DNA from: Lewinellaceae bacterium
GTDB taxonomy: Bacteria > Bacteroidota > Bacteroidia > Chitinophagales > Saprospiraceae
NCBI GenBank assembly: GCA_020636435.1
Contig: JACJXX010000001.1
Coordinates: 496,001-560,000 of the forward strand
Reading direction: 5' to 3'
Length of the DNA stretch: 64,000 bases
Shown here: positions 9,822-18,912 of the stretch, in pieces
Layout of the letters: each line of letters opens with the position of its first letter
Position numbering within the stretch: position 1 is the first letter of the stretch
The notes under the pieces: generated by a model
Database searches by the model: none
What the model was told of the DNA's origin: nothing
What the model saw: only the letters and a program-made list of their open reading frames with translations
Position numbers and translations under genes: made by a program

Positions 9822-11531
9822 ATGAAAAATATTCATAAAATTCTCCTGCTGACACTGCTCGCCTTCGGTTTTGCGAGCTGCCAGGATTTTCTCTATGAAA
9901 CGCCCAAAGGTGTACTCAGCGAAGACCAGGTCAACAGCATTGACAACATCGACGGGCTGGTGATTGCCGCCTACTCCTGGCTGGGCAACGACCACTACAC
10001 CGCCCCCAATTACCTCTGGCCAACCGGCAACCTGCGTGCCGGCGATGCCCACAAAGGCGGCAACGGCGCCGGCGATATTTTCGCCTACCACGCCCTGTCC
10101 GTTTACACGCCGCTGATTGCGGACATGACGACATTCCCTCCGGACCTGATTGATTTGAACAATAAAAAATGGGAGCGCCAATTCACGGGCATTTCCCGTT
10201 GCAACGCAGCGCTGGCTGTGCTGAGCAAGGTGAGCACTGCCGAATACCCCTTGAAAGAGGTGCGTGAAGCAGAGTTGCGTTTCCTCCGGGGACATTATTA
10301 CTTTGATTTAAAAATCCACTTCAAGCGGGTGCCTTACATTGATGAAACGGTGGCCGTAGAAGATATTCTGAAGGTGTCGAATGTGGATTTGACCGACCAG
10401 GAACTTTGGACAAAAATCGCCGATGAGTTCCGTTTTGGCGTCGCAAATTTGCCGGAAGCCCAACCCCAGGTGGGCAGGGCGAACAAGTACACAGCCATGG
10501 CATATTTGGCCAAAACGCTGCTCTTCCAGGCTTACGAGCAGGACGACCAGAATGCTGTTTCAAAAATTGACAACAGCAAACTGGAGGAAGTGGTGAGTTT
10601 GGTGGCCCAAATCGAAAACTCCGGCCAATACGCCCTGCAAGGCGATTTTGCGGAAAACTTCCTGTACCAGTTTGAAAACGGCCCTGAATCGGTTTTCGCT
10701 ATCCAGCGTTCCATCAACGATGGCTCGCCCGACGGACGTGGCACATGGGCTTCTGCCCTGAACTACCCGCAATCAGCGGAGTTTGGCTGCTGCGGTTTTC
10801 ACACCCCGACGCAGAATTTTGTCAATTCCTTTAAAACCGGGGCCAACGGACTGCCCCTGTTCGATACCTACAACGATGCAAACTACGATCCGTCCATCAA
10901 TGAGGTGGACCCCCGCCTCGACCATACCGTGGTGCAGCAGGGCAAGCCTTTCAAGTACGACCCGTCCTACATCGCACAGGGCGATGCCTGGGCACGTGAC
11001 CCGGCCACTTACGGTAACTACGCTTCAATGAAAGAATTGGAACACCCCGACTGCCCCTGCCGTGCTGCGAACGGGCCATTCACCATCACTTCCAAAAATG
11101 ACGTGCTCATCCGCTACGCCGATGTGCTGCTCTGGAAAGCGGAAGCACTGATAGAACTGGGCCGCCAGAACGAGGCGCTGCCCATCATCAATGACATCCG
11201 CAACCGGGCCGCCAACAGCACCGGCCGCCTCAGCAACGCCTCCATTTACAATGTGCAGCCTTACCCGTCGTTTCCGTCGCAGGATTACGCCCGGCAGGCG
11301 CTACGCTTTGAGCGAAGATTGGAACTCGGGCTGGAAGGACACCGCTTCTTTGACCTGGTGCGCTGGGGCATTGCGAAGCAGTGGATTGACGGCTACCTCG
11401 CCGTTGAAAAAACGAGAAGGTCGTACCTGAACGAAGCCGCTTTCCAGGCTGGCAAACACGAGTACATGCCAATTCCGCAAACGCAAATCAACCTTTCCGG
11501 CGGGCTGTACCAGCAGAATCCGGGGTATTAA
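9822..11531 (+). CDS. SusD/RagB-type nutrient-binding outer-membrane lipoprotein
   Basis: A 569-residue surface lipoprotein that closes over the SusC channel and binds the glycan. The lipobox FASC puts the acylated Cys at residue 20. The N-terminal LYETPKGVLSEDQ segment, the helical TPR-like core and the C-terminal RRLELGLEGHRFFDLVRWG motif are hallmarks of the RagB/SusD family, and the protein ends NPGY as usual. It follows susC after 65 bases and belongs to the same transcript. Substrate is inferred as fructan from the two flanking GH32 genes. Confidence 0.95.
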   Translation: MKNIHKILLLTLLAFGFASCQDFLYETPKGVLSEDQVNSIDNIDGLVIAAYSWLGNDHYTAPNYLWPTGNLRAGDAHKGGNGAGDIFAYHALSVYTPLIADMTTFPPDLIDLNNKKWERQFTGISRCNAALAVLSKVSTAEYPLKEVREAELRFLRGHYYFDLKIHFKRVPYIDETVAVEDILKVSNVDLTDQELWTKIADEFRFGVANLPEAQPQVGRANKYTAMAYLAKTLLFQAYEQDDQNAVSKIDNSKLEEVVSLVAQIENSGQYALQGDFAENFLYQFENGPESVFAIQRSINDGSPDGRGTWASALNYPQSAEFGCCGFHTPTQNFVNSFKTGANGLPLFDTYNDANYDPSINEVDPRLDHTVVQQGKPFKYDPSYIAQGDAWARDPATYGNYASMKELEHPDCPCRAANGPFTITSKNDVLIRYADVLLWKAEALIELGRQNEALPIINDIRNRAANSTGRLSNASIYNVQPYPSFPSQDYARQALRFERRLELGLEGHRFFDLVRWGIAKQWIDGYLAVEKTRRSYLNEAAFQAGKHEYMPIPQTQINLSGGLYQQNPGY

Positions 11532-11549
11532 TTTTTTAGTCAAAACGAT

Positions 11550-11570
11550 GGCAGGGCTTCGAACCCTGCC
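11550..11570 (+). promoter_or_regulatory. intercistronic hairpin after susD
   Basis: GGCAGGG and CCCTGCC pair around CTTCGAA, giving a perfect seven-base GC-rich stem in the 60-base gap. No T-run follows. Confidence 0.65.
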
Positions 11571-11591
11571 AGCATTCAATCAAAATAAATC

Positions 11592-12830
11592 ATGATGAAA
11601 AATATTAAATCACTCAACCGAAGCATTTTTGCCGTGGCCGTGCTTGCCGTAGTGCTTTGCTTCACCGCCTGCAAAGAAGATACTTTGCCGGGCACCAGCC
11701 TCGACATTGACCCGAACAAGCTCTTGCTCTTCACTGACTTTCAGGCACCCGGCGCCGAGGAGGTGAGTATTGATGAAGAAAACAGAGCAGTGAACATTAT
11801 TTTTCCCTGCGGAACCGACTTGTCGGACGTGATGCCAACCTTTGCTGTTACATCCGGCAACACAACGACTCCGGCCTCCGGCACCGCCGTGAACATGACA
11901 CAACCGGTGGAATACACCCTCGTCAGCGGCAACCTGTTCAGCAACTGGACAGTATCTGCCAGCCTGCGCTGCATCACCGGATTCCTCAGCGACGCCCCGG
12001 CACGGGCGGATATTACAGAGGACGACACGAAAGCTGCTGCCGATTGGTTTTTCTCCAATTATCCGGCTGACGTGGCCAAATTCGTTTCCATGCAGGACAT
12101 CAAAAACGGAACCGTTGACCTGAGCCAGTACAAGGTACTTTGGTGGTACCACGACCGCAACGATGCTTTTCAAATGCCTGCTATTTCACAAGACCCGGCC
12201 GTTTTGACCGCCATCAAAGGCTGGTACAAAGCGGGAGGAAATCTCTACCTGGCCGGTTACGCTAACCAGTATTTATGGGATTTGGGGCGTATCACTGACA
12301 ACTACTTCCGAATCATCGGTGGCGGCGGGGGCTTTGAAAACGGCGATACCTGGGGTGTCAATGTGGTCATCAACAGACAGCATGACCAAAGCGGGCATCC
12401 GATCTACGCCGGCATTCCGATGAACAACGTGGACGGCAGAAAGGAATTCCCGGTCATCGGTGCTGGCTGGCGGGAAGACCACAACTACGTCATCGAACGG
12501 ATTCCGGATTTTATGGTGAATGTGATTGGCGTACCGGTTGATCCGGATTTCGGATTTAATGAAAATCCGAATGCCTACAACGAATTTACAGCCAGAAATA
12601 ACGCCGAATGGCTCGGCACCTGGGGCGGTATCAATGACTACTTCATGGCGGGTATGCTGGAGTTCAAACCCACCAGCGAATTTCAGGGAACGGCTATTTT
12701 CCAGGGCATCGGTGGTATCGAGTACAATCAGAACAAGCAGGGTACCATCAACCCGGACGGCCTGAATGTCCACCAGGGCAATATCAACAGGCTGACGAAA
12801 AATATCATCAATTACTTGTCCACCAAGTAA
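11592..12830 (+). CDS. surface glycan-binding lipoprotein, DUF4960-like
   Basis: A 412-residue lipoprotein with signal sequence ending CFTAC (Cys27). Residues about 35-120 look like a beta-sandwich of the DUF5018/Ig-like kind (LLFTDFQAPGAEEVSID). The remainder (from about 130, with VLWWYHDRND and NLYLAGYANQYLWDLGR) matches what I recall of DUF4960, found in Bacteroidota fructan loci behind SusD. Its position downstream of SusC/SusD and before a GH32 gene fits a SusE/SusF-like surface fructan-binding role. It has no recognisable catalytic motif. The family assignment is from memory of the motif and should be treated as probable, not certain. Confidence 0.7.
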   Translation: MMKNIKSLNRSIFAVAVLAVVLCFTACKEDTLPGTSLDIDPNKLLLFTDFQAPGAEEVSIDEENRAVNIIFPCGTDLSDVMPTFAVTSGNTTTPASGTAVNMTQPVEYTLVSGNLFSNWTVSASLRCITGFLSDAPARADITEDDTKAAADWFFSNYPADVAKFVSMQDIKNGTVDLSQYKVLWWYHDRNDAFQMPAISQDPAVLTAIKGWYKAGGNLYLAGYANQYLWDLGRITDNYFRIIGGGGGFENGDTWGVNVVINRQHDQSGHPIYAGIPMNNVDGRKEFPVIGAGWREDHNYVIERIPDFMVNVIGVPVDPDFGFNENPNAYNEFTARNNAEWLGTWGGINDYFMAGMLEFKPTSEFQGTAIFQGIGGIEYNQNKQGTINPDGLNVHQGNINRLTKNIINYLSTK

Positions 12831-12845
12831 TGATTGGCCGTGTAA

Positions 12846-12886
12846 GCGAAGCGCCGGAGCAAAAAGCTGCCCCGGCGCTACTTCGT
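12846..12886 (+). promoter_or_regulatory. intercistronic stem-loop before the second GH32 gene
   Basis: CGAAGCGCCGG pairs with CCGGCGCTACTTCG, an 11-bp GC-rich stem with a three-base bulge, in the 88-base gap. It is the third stem-loop in three successive gaps of this operon. Confidence 0.55.
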
Positions 12887-12918
12887 CCGGTAATTTTTCA
12901 CAGAATTATTTTAAGAAA

Positions 12919-15174
12919 ATGAAAACCATCCTCACCTTCATCATCGCTGTTTTATGTTGGCAGATCACCGTTTCAGCGCAGGACTACAACCAACCCTACC
13001 GCCCTCAATTCCATTTTTCACCTGAAAGAAACTGGATAAACGACCCCTGCGGGATGGTTTTCTACAAAGGAAAATACCACCTGATGTACCAGTACAACCC
13101 ACTCGGCAGTCAGTGGGGGAATATGTCCTGGGGCCACGCTGTTTCCACGGATATGGTACATTGGGAACACCTGCCCGTGGCTATGACGCCTGATAATTTG
13201 GGACAAATATTTTCCGGCGGCGCAGTGGCGGATTTGGACAATTCTGCCGGTTTTAACACGGCTGAAAACGAGGCGCTCATTGCCGTTTTCACCCATGCCG
13301 GCAGCCAGCAGCGGCAGAGTATCGCTTACAGCACGGATGAGGGGCAGGCCTGGACAAAATACAGTGGCAACCCCGTTCTGCCGAACCCCGGCATCGCTGA
13401 TTTCCGGGACCCCCAGGTGTTTTGGCACGAACCAACAGCGAAATGGGTGATGACCCTTGCAGCCTTTGACCGCATCAAATTTTATTCATCTCCCGATTTG
13501 AAAAGCTGGACTTTCGAGAGTGATTTCGGGGAAAATATTGGCGCGCACGGCGGTGTTTGGGAATGCCCCGATTTGTTTCCCATAACAATAGAAGGTACGA
13601 ATGAAATCCAGTGGGTGCTGATGGTCAGCCTGAATCCCGGCGGGCCGGCGGGTGGTTCGGGTACACAGTATTTTGTGGGAGATTTTGACGGCACGGCGTT
13701 CACCCTGCTGCCGGAGTACGAGGCCTTTTTGAACCAGCCGCCGCCCATTCCGCAGGGCGATATTTTCGAAGATTTTGAGGGTGGAAATTATGACGGTTGG
13801 TTCAAAATCGGGACGGCGTTCGGCAATGCACCGGCGACCGGCACATTGCCGGGGCAGCAGGTGGTTTCGGGTTATCTGGGAAATGGCCTCGTAAATTCCT
13901 TCCTCAACGGTGATGCCCCGACCGGTACGTTGACTTCCGAAAATTTCACCATTCAAGAACCATTCATCAATTTCCTCATCGGCGGCGGAAACCATCCCGG
14001 CGAGACAGAAATCAGGCTACAAATCAATGGAAGTAGCGTGCGGACTGCCACAGGAAAAAACAACGAATTGCTCACCTGGGCGAGTTGGGACGTCAGCGAT
14101 TTGCAGGGGCAAGAGGCCCGCCTCCAGATTGTGGACAACCACTCCGGCGGCTGGGGGCACATCAACATCGACCATATCCTTTTTTCGGACGAAGCCGCTG
14201 AAAACCCCATCCCCGTTGGCTTTTGGGCCGACTTTGGGCCTGACAACTACGCCGGGCGCTCCTGGGAGAATATGCCGCAGGACAATTACCAGCGAGTCTG
14301 GCTCGGCTGGATGAGCAACTGGGCGTATGCCGGCAGCCTCCCTACCTCGCCCTGGCGGGGCAGCATGACCATTCCCCGTTCCATTGGTTTGAGGCAATTC
14401 CCTTACGGACTTCGGCTGGTGCAGCGGCCCATCCTGGAACTGGACTCGTTGCGGGAGGAGCATTTCCAGTTTGTTGATAAAAATCTGGCGCAAGCCAACC
14501 AATTCATCAGCGATAATTCCCTGTCGGGCGACACGTACGAACTGAAAATGCAACTCGTTCCCGGTAGTTCGAGCAAGGCTGGAATCAGGTTGCGAATGGA
14601 TGGCAACCATTTCACCGAAATCGGCTACGATGCCCTGCGAAACGAGGTTTTTCTGGACAGAAGCAACGCCAGCGCCAGCAACTTCGATGGGGATTTTACC
14701 ACTTTTTTCAAAGCGCCTTTTGAGGCTGCGCAGGATACCGTCCGTCTGCATATTTACGTAGACCGTTCGTCCGTCGAGTTGTTCGCAGGCGAAGGCGAAC
14801 GGGTGATGACCGCCCGCATTTTTCCCATGGAATCGGCGTTGGGGCTGTCGTTTTTTCAGGAAGGAAGCAGCGATGCGACGATTGCAGGTTTTGATTTTTG
14901 GAAAATGAAAACGGTGTGGGATTTTCCAAATGCGGTTGAAGAAATCAGTAAAAATAATCGCCTGGAAATTTACCCGAACCCGGTACGTTCGGCAATGTAT
15001 TTCAAAGAAAGTCTTCTTGAAAAACAGGCATTTTCCATTTTGAACACCGCCGGAGTGGTGGTGAAATCAGGTGTGCTGATGCCTGGGCAGAGCAGTATTG
15101 CCGTCGAGGAACTGGGGGCGGGAATTTATTTCCTGCGTGTAAACCAGGAGGTTGTGAAATTTATCAAAAACTAA
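12919..15174 (+). CDS. GH32 fructan hydrolase with inserted domain and T9SS type A sorting domain
   Basis: A 751-residue secreted GH32 enzyme. A Sec signal ends near VSAQ. The five-blade propeller carries nucleophile Asp42 in WINDPCGM (the usual Asn of NDPNG is Cys), Asp164 in FRDPQ and acid/base Glu215 in WECPDLF. At about residues 275-428 the GH32 fold is interrupted by a beta-rich insert (FEDFEGGNYDGWFKIG to HINIDHILFSDEA) resembling a carbohydrate-binding jelly roll. GH32 sequence then resumes (DNYAGRSW, WLGWMSNWAYAG) with its C-terminal sandwich. The last 75 residues (LEIYPNPV to KFIKN) are a T9SS type A sorting domain, so the protein is exported and probably surface-attached or released. 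It complements the periplasm-side lipoprotein GH32. Endo versus exo action is not readable. Confidence 0.92.
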   Translation: MKTILTFIIAVLCWQITVSAQDYNQPYRPQFHFSPERNWINDPCGMVFYKGKYHLMYQYNPLGSQWGNMSWGHAVSTDMVHWEHLPVAMTPDNLGQIFSGGAVADLDNSAGFNTAENEALIAVFTHAGSQQRQSIAYSTDEGQAWTKYSGNPVLPNPGIADFRDPQVFWHEPTAKWVMTLAAFDRIKFYSSPDLKSWTFESDFGENIGAHGGVWECPDLFPITIEGTNEIQWVLMVSLNPGGPAGGSGTQYFVGDFDGTAFTLLPEYEAFLNQPPPIPQGDIFEDFEGGNYDGWFKIGTAFGNAPATGTLPGQQVVSGYLGNGLVNSFLNGDAPTGTLTSENFTIQEPFINFLIGGGNHPGETEIRLQINGSSVRTATGKNNELLTWASWDVSDLQGQEARLQIVDNHSGGWGHINIDHILFSDEAAENPIPVGFWADFGPDNYAGRSWENMPQDNYQRVWLGWMSNWAYAGSLPTSPWRGSMTIPRSIGLRQFPYGLRLVQRPILELDSLREEHFQFVDKNLAQANQFISDNSLSGDTYELKMQLVPGSSSKAGIRLRMDGNHFTEIGYDALRNEVFLDRSNASASNFDGDFTTFFKAPFEAAQDTVRLHIYVDRSSVELFAGEGERVMTARIFPMESALGLSFFQEGSSDATIAGFDFWKMKTVWDFPNAVEEISKNNRLEIYPNPVRSAMYFKESLLEKQAFSILNTAGVVVKSGVLMPGQSSIAVEELGAGIYFLRVNQEVVKFIKN

Positions 15175-15178
15175 GCGT

Positions 15179-15794
15179 ATGGCCAGATTACTACCCTTCC
15201 TGTTGTTGTTCGCCGCTATTCAAACTGCGTGGTCACAGGCGCAATTCACTGAGCGTTCCATCGCCGCAGGCTTGAGTTTCACGTATGAAGAAATGCTCCT
15301 GATGGGCGGCGGCGCTGCCGCTTTCGACTTCGACAACGACGGCGACGAAGACCTCTACGTGGTGGGGGGCGGCAGGCACGATGTGTTGTTTGAAAATGAT
15401 GGCACGGGCAATTTCACCGATGTCAGCGAGGAATTTCGATTATTATTTTACCGATATCGCCCGGAACCAATTTTTTGAAAACAATGGAAACGGAACTTTT
15501 ACGAACAAAGCACCGGAACTGGGCCTCGAAGACACTTACGCTGCTGTCGGGGAGTTTCATAAAATCAAACAAACCGAAGTCAGGGAAGGCATCACCACCG
15601 GGCCGGGCGTTACCCATAACGGTTTTGAAATAAATTACAACCCTGCGACGGAGGAAATCACGATCCGATACGCCGGGCTACAATTCCAGCAAGTGGAATT
15701 ACTGGTGAGCGACGTGATGGGCCGGGTGATGATCAGGAAAAAGCTACCTAAAGCCAGTACAATTTTGGGGAGCATATTATTTTACATGGATTAA
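15179..15794 (+). pseudogene. decayed FG-GAP/VCBS (ASPIC-type) surface protein gene
   Basis: An ATG four bases after the GH32 stop opens a frame with a signal peptide and an FG-GAP repeat (AAAFDFDNDGDEDLYVVGGG, then LFENDGTGNFTDVS). The frame is lost near 15440 and stops at 15478. Related sequence resumes in another frame (NQFFENNGNGTFTNKAPELGL), then jumps to something like the end of a T9SS sorting domain (VELLVSDVMGRVMIRKKL). Normal family members are over 500 residues, so at least one frameshift and one large deletion have occurred. It is presumably non-functional. Confidence 0.75.
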
Positions 15795-16049
15795 GTTTAG
15801 CCCCTCATTACGGCCCTGCAAAAAGGCCGGGATGGGTTTTCTGATTTTAAGCCTATGACTCCAAATGGCGGCATATCCAAAGTCTTACAGGTACTTTATT
15901 GCATACGGAAAGAGAGAATGGAAGATACAGAATAGGGGAACTATTTAGCACTACTTTGTTAACTTGACGGGGGCGCTGGCCTCCAGGCCCGCGAGGGCTG
16001 GCCACAAATGGAAAAGGCCGCCAAAATGGCGGCCCGCCTAAAAGCTTTG
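15795..16049. other. gene-free gap with palindromic repeat
   Basis: No coding sequence is seen. The end holds GCCGCC/GGCGGC inverted segments, and the 16-base string ACTACTTTGTTAACTT recurs in reverse orientation near 19963, suggesting edges of dispersed repeats. Confidence 0.5.
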
Positions 16050-16134
16050 CGGAGGAGGAGGGATTCGAACCCCCGGTACCTCTCGGTACGCCGGTTTTCA
16101 AGACCGGTGCATTCAACCGCTCTGCCACTCCTCC
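16050..16134 (-). tRNA. tRNA-Ser, anticodon UGA
   Basis: On the minus strand the gene begins GGAGGAGTGGCAGAG and ends CTCCTCCG; the seven-base acceptor stem pairs perfectly. The anticodon stem CCGGT/ACCGG encloses CTTGAAA with anticodon TGA (complement at 16098-16100). A long variable arm typical of serine tRNA and a GGGGG/CCCTC T-stem with TTCGAAT loop are present. CCA is not encoded. Confidence 0.93.
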
Positions 16135-16137
16135 ATA

Positions 16138-16380
16138 TTATATTATTCCTTCACTTTTAAGGAATTGGTAGCCTTGGATTGATTTAAAGAACATTTCCCG
16201 TCGAATGGCTTCAGATTTAGGCTCAAAAGCCTCATGATAAATCAATTTCCAGGGCCTGTATGCTTTTGTCGACCTGACTTTCCCTTGATTATGCGCTTTT
16301 AGCCTTTTCCCCAATTCAGCAGTGTGGCCATAATAATGACGGGCAGCTGCTTCGCTTTTTAAAACATACGCATAATACAT
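16138..16380 (-). CDS. GIY-YIG domain protein, single-domain
   Basis: An 80-residue protein that is almost entirely a GIY-YIG nuclease domain of the UPF0213/YhbQ-like class: YYAYVLKSE, then HYYGHTAELGKRLKAHNQG, then the conserved Glu in the helix EAIRREMFFKSIQG. In this family a variant HYYGHT can replace the usual YIG strand. Such small proteins are common in Bacteroidota and often spread with repeats; activity is usually unproven. It lies between the intact tRNA-Ser (3 bases away) and a broken tRNA-Ser copy, an arrangement that suggests it arrived with a tRNA duplication. Confidence 0.85.
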   Translation of the reverse strand: MYYAYVLKSEAAARHYYGHTAELGKRLKAHNQGKVRSTKAYRPWKLIYHEAFEPKSEAIRREMFFKSIQGYQFLKSEGII

Positions 16381-16391
16381 TTAAAATCATT

Positions 16392-16537
16392 TTCGAACCC
16401 CCGGCACCTCTCGGCACGCCGGTTTTCCCCGACCCCAAAGCTGCGCTTTGGGGAGGGCCCCCTTTGGGGCAAGGCCGGTGCATTCAACCGCTCTGCTCTC
16501 AGCCGACGTAGCTTTGCGCGTAGGCGGCCACTCCTCC
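16392..16537 (-). pseudogene. tRNA-Ser pseudogene cut by two palindromic insertions
   Basis: The minus strand repeats the neighbouring tRNA-Ser from its 5' end to the T-loop but lacks the 3' acceptor strand. A 43-bp insert (16427-16469) splits the anticodon loop between CTTG and AAAA; it starts CCCC, ends GGGG and contains CCCCAAAG/CTTTGGGG. A 32-bp insert (16497-16528) with a CGTAGCTTTGCGCG core splits the D-arm side. It cannot form a functional tRNA. Confidence 0.85.
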
Positions 16538-16621
16538 TTTTTTTTGCGGTTGCAAAGGTAAATTGCTTTTTCCAGAAATGGAACCTCGCGGGGAGAAAAA
16601 TAATTCCGGAAAGCTGGTTTT

Positions 16622-17704
16622 TCACTGTCCGTTATTCAAATACTTCGGCAGCAGTTCGATGATCAACCGGTTAAACCGCGCTGCTTCGGCGAATAGGGGG
16701 CTGTGGGCAGATTGGCCGAAGATGAACAGTTGTTTGTCCGGTGCCTTCAGTAGGTCAAAATACTGTTTCACGGTTGCCGTGGGCGTGACGTGGTCGTCCT
16801 TCCCGTTGATGAAAATAACCGGGACATCCAGTGCCGGGGCAGTCTTCAGGAAATTAACCTGGCGTTCGTCTTCCCCAAGGTAACGGGAAGAAAACTTCAT
16901 CCCCCTCAGGCATTTGAACAGGTCAAAAACCGTATATTCCCGGGAGAAAAGCAAGGCGAGCACATGGTCTCTGAAGTGTTTTTTATCGAAGCGGTTGCCG
17001 CCCAGGCGGAGCAGCCATTTTCTTTGCTTCTGAATGTTGGACGGAGGGGAATACCGGCCTTCCTGCGGTTTCCCGATCTGCTCCAGTTCTCTGACTGCTT
17101 TTTTATTTTTCAACTCCTTTGCCTTTTCAAGGGTAAACTGATAAGACAATTGTTCTTCCTCTACCACATTGACGGCCTGCCCGATACCCACAAAGGCGTA
17201 AAAATCCTGAGGGCATTTTTGGAGCAAGGGGATGGCCAGGATGGTCCCCCAGGAATGGCCCATGAGGAATATTTTGGGCTTCCCAAAGCGGGCCTTCAGC
17301 AGGCCGATCAGTTCATGAGCGTCGGCCACCATTTGGCTCAGGGTCATCGATTGGGGAGGAATATGGCGGTTGAAAGATTTACACGCTCCCCGCTGGTCCC
17401 AGTACACCATGGTAAAATGCTTTTCCAGTTCCGCGTTGTATTTCCTGAGCAACGGCGTTTCAGAAACGCCCGGGCCACCGTGCAGAAACAGCAGGATGGG
17501 GTTATCCAGGTCTTCTCCGCGAATCAGCACCCATTGTTTGGACCCGCCCAGAGAGACCATGCTCATTTCCGAGATTCCGTTCTCCGTTTTTATTTTCCGG
17601 GTGCTGCTGCAAGCCGATAGCGTTCCCAGGCATAGCAATAAAAAGCAAAACGCCCTGGCGTGGGCGCCAACAAGAAAAGTCAAAAAAAAGTTACATTTTC
17701 GCAT
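16622..17704 (-). CDS. alpha/beta hydrolase, prolyl-aminopeptidase (S33)-like lipoprotein
   Basis: A 360-residue alpha/beta-hydrolase. The chosen start gives a signal sequence with lipobox LSAC (Cys32); the frame stays open much further upstream, but that stretch overlaps the oppositely oriented agmatine deiminase gene. The oxyanion-hole motif HGGPG is at 75-79, and the nucleophile elbow GHSWG puts Ser151 as catalytic. INGKDDHVTP supplies the acidic residue and QSAHSPLF the His near the C-terminus. HGGPG plus WDQRGACKS is typical of proline iminopeptidase relatives, so a peptidase or amidase acting in the periplasm is likely. Substrate is unknown. Confidence 0.8.
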   Translation of the reverse strand: MRKCNFFLTFLVGAHARAFCFLLLCLGTLSACSSTRKIKTENGISEMSMVSLGGSKQWVLIRGEDLDNPILLFLHGGPGVSETPLLRKYNAELEKHFTMVYWDQRGACKSFNRHIPPQSMTLSQMVADAHELIGLLKARFGKPKIFLMGHSWGTILAIPLLQKCPQDFYAFVGIGQAVNVVEEEQLSYQFTLEKAKELKNKKAVRELEQIGKPQEGRYSPPSNIQKQRKWLLRLGGNRFDKKHFRDHVLALLFSREYTVFDLFKCLRGMKFSSRYLGEDERQVNFLKTAPALDVPVIFINGKDDHVTPTATVKQYFDLLKAPDKQLFIFGQSAHSPLFAEAARFNRLIIELLPKYLNNGQ

Positions 17705-17783
17705 TTTGGCTGGTTGTGAACTTTTCCGGAAAAAGACCAGCCGTTTTTGAATAGTCACTTCAGCCTCCAAAATAAACAACAAA

Positions 17784-18818
17784 ATGAGGGACCTTCGCCC
17801 CATAAAAAGACGGCTGCCTGCCGAATGGGAGCCCCAGAGCGCCATCCAGTTCACCTTCCCCCATGCTAATAGCGACTGGGCGGACAGCCTGGACGAGGCC
17901 GTCTCCTGTTTTGTGGAATGCATCGAAACGGTTAGCCGGTTTGAAAAGGTGCTGGTGGTGTGCCGCAACCGGGAAGAAGTGGCGGCGCACCTCAGGAATG
18001 CCGTACAGGAGAACCTCATCCTGGCCGAATGCCCCAGCAACGACACCTGGGCGCGCGACCACGGCGCCATCACCGTGGAGGAAGACGGGCAACTGGCGCT
18101 GCTCGACTTTATGTTCACCGGCTGGGGGTTGAAATTTCCGGCTTTTCACGACAACCTCATCACCGGGCGCCTGCACGAAAAAGGGGTATTCGGGCAACTG
18201 CCGCTGCGCCGGCCCGGGCTGGCCCTGGAGGGCGGCGGCATAGAAACCGACGGGCAGGGCACCCTGCTGACAACCGCCGAATGCCTGCTCTCCCTCAACC
18301 GCAACCCCCACCTCAGCCAGGCAGAACTGGAGGCCAGGCTCACAGAATGGCTGGGGGTGGATCGATTCCTCTGGCTGCGCCACGGCTACCTGGCCGGCGA
18401 TGATACGGATTCCCACATCGATACCCTGGCGCGGATGTGCCCGAACGATGCCATCGCCTACGTCCGTTGTGATGACCCGAACGATGAGCACTACGCCGCC
18501 CTCCGGGCCATGGAAGCGGAACTCCAGGCCTTCCGCACCCGGGAGGGAAAACCTTACACCCTCGCTCCCCTACCCTGGCCTGAGGCCTGCTATGCCGCCG
18601 ACGGCCACCGCCTGCCGGCTACCTACGCCAATTTCCTGATCATCAACGGGGCTGTGCTGATGCCCATTTACGGCCTGCCTCAGGATGAGAAAGCGCTGGA
18701 AGCCATAGCCCCCTGCTTTCCGGATCGCGAAATTATCGGGGTCAACTGCCGGCCTCTGATCGAACAACATGGGTCCTTGCATTGTATCAGCATGCAGTAC
18801 CCGGAGGGGGTAATATAG
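17784..18818 (+). CDS. aguA: agmatine deiminase
   Basis: A 344-residue member of the peptidyl-arginine-deiminase superfamily that hydrolyses agmatine to N-carbamoylputrescine and ammonia. The guanidine-binding WARDHGAITV, the GGGIETDGQGTLL strand, the His-containing SHIDTLARM and the nucleophile Cys334 in LHCISMQYPEG are all in place. Length is normal. The next gene on the same strand encodes the enzyme for the following step, so the two form the non-urease agmatine route to putrescine. The start fits because the preceding hydrolase gene is divergent and only 79 bases away. Confidence 0.9.
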   Translation: MRDLRPIKRRLPAEWEPQSAIQFTFPHANSDWADSLDEAVSCFVECIETVSRFEKVLVVCRNREEVAAHLRNAVQENLILAECPSNDTWARDHGAITVEEDGQLALLDFMFTGWGLKFPAFHDNLITGRLHEKGVFGQLPLRRPGLALEGGGIETDGQGTLLTTAECLLSLNRNPHLSQAELEARLTEWLGVDRFLWLRHGYLAGDDTDSHIDTLARMCPNDAIAYVRCDDPNDEHYAALRAMEAELQAFRTREGKPYTLAPLPWPEACYAADGHRLPATYANFLIINGAVLMPIYGLPQDEKALEAIAPCFPDREIIGVNCRPLIEQHGSLHCISMQYPEGVI

Positions 18819-18912
18819 GTAATTGTTTCACTGTTGTATGGGTTCATTCTTTGAGAGGCCTCATCCCTGTCTAGCGCCTCCGCGCGAAAATTACAAACTA
18901 AAAACTCATAAA

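Noticed and set aside
17705..18118. N-terminal extension of the alpha/beta-hydrolase
   Set aside because: It overlaps the well-supported agmatine deiminase gene in antisense and has no signal-peptide character, while a lipoprotein signal starts at 17704.
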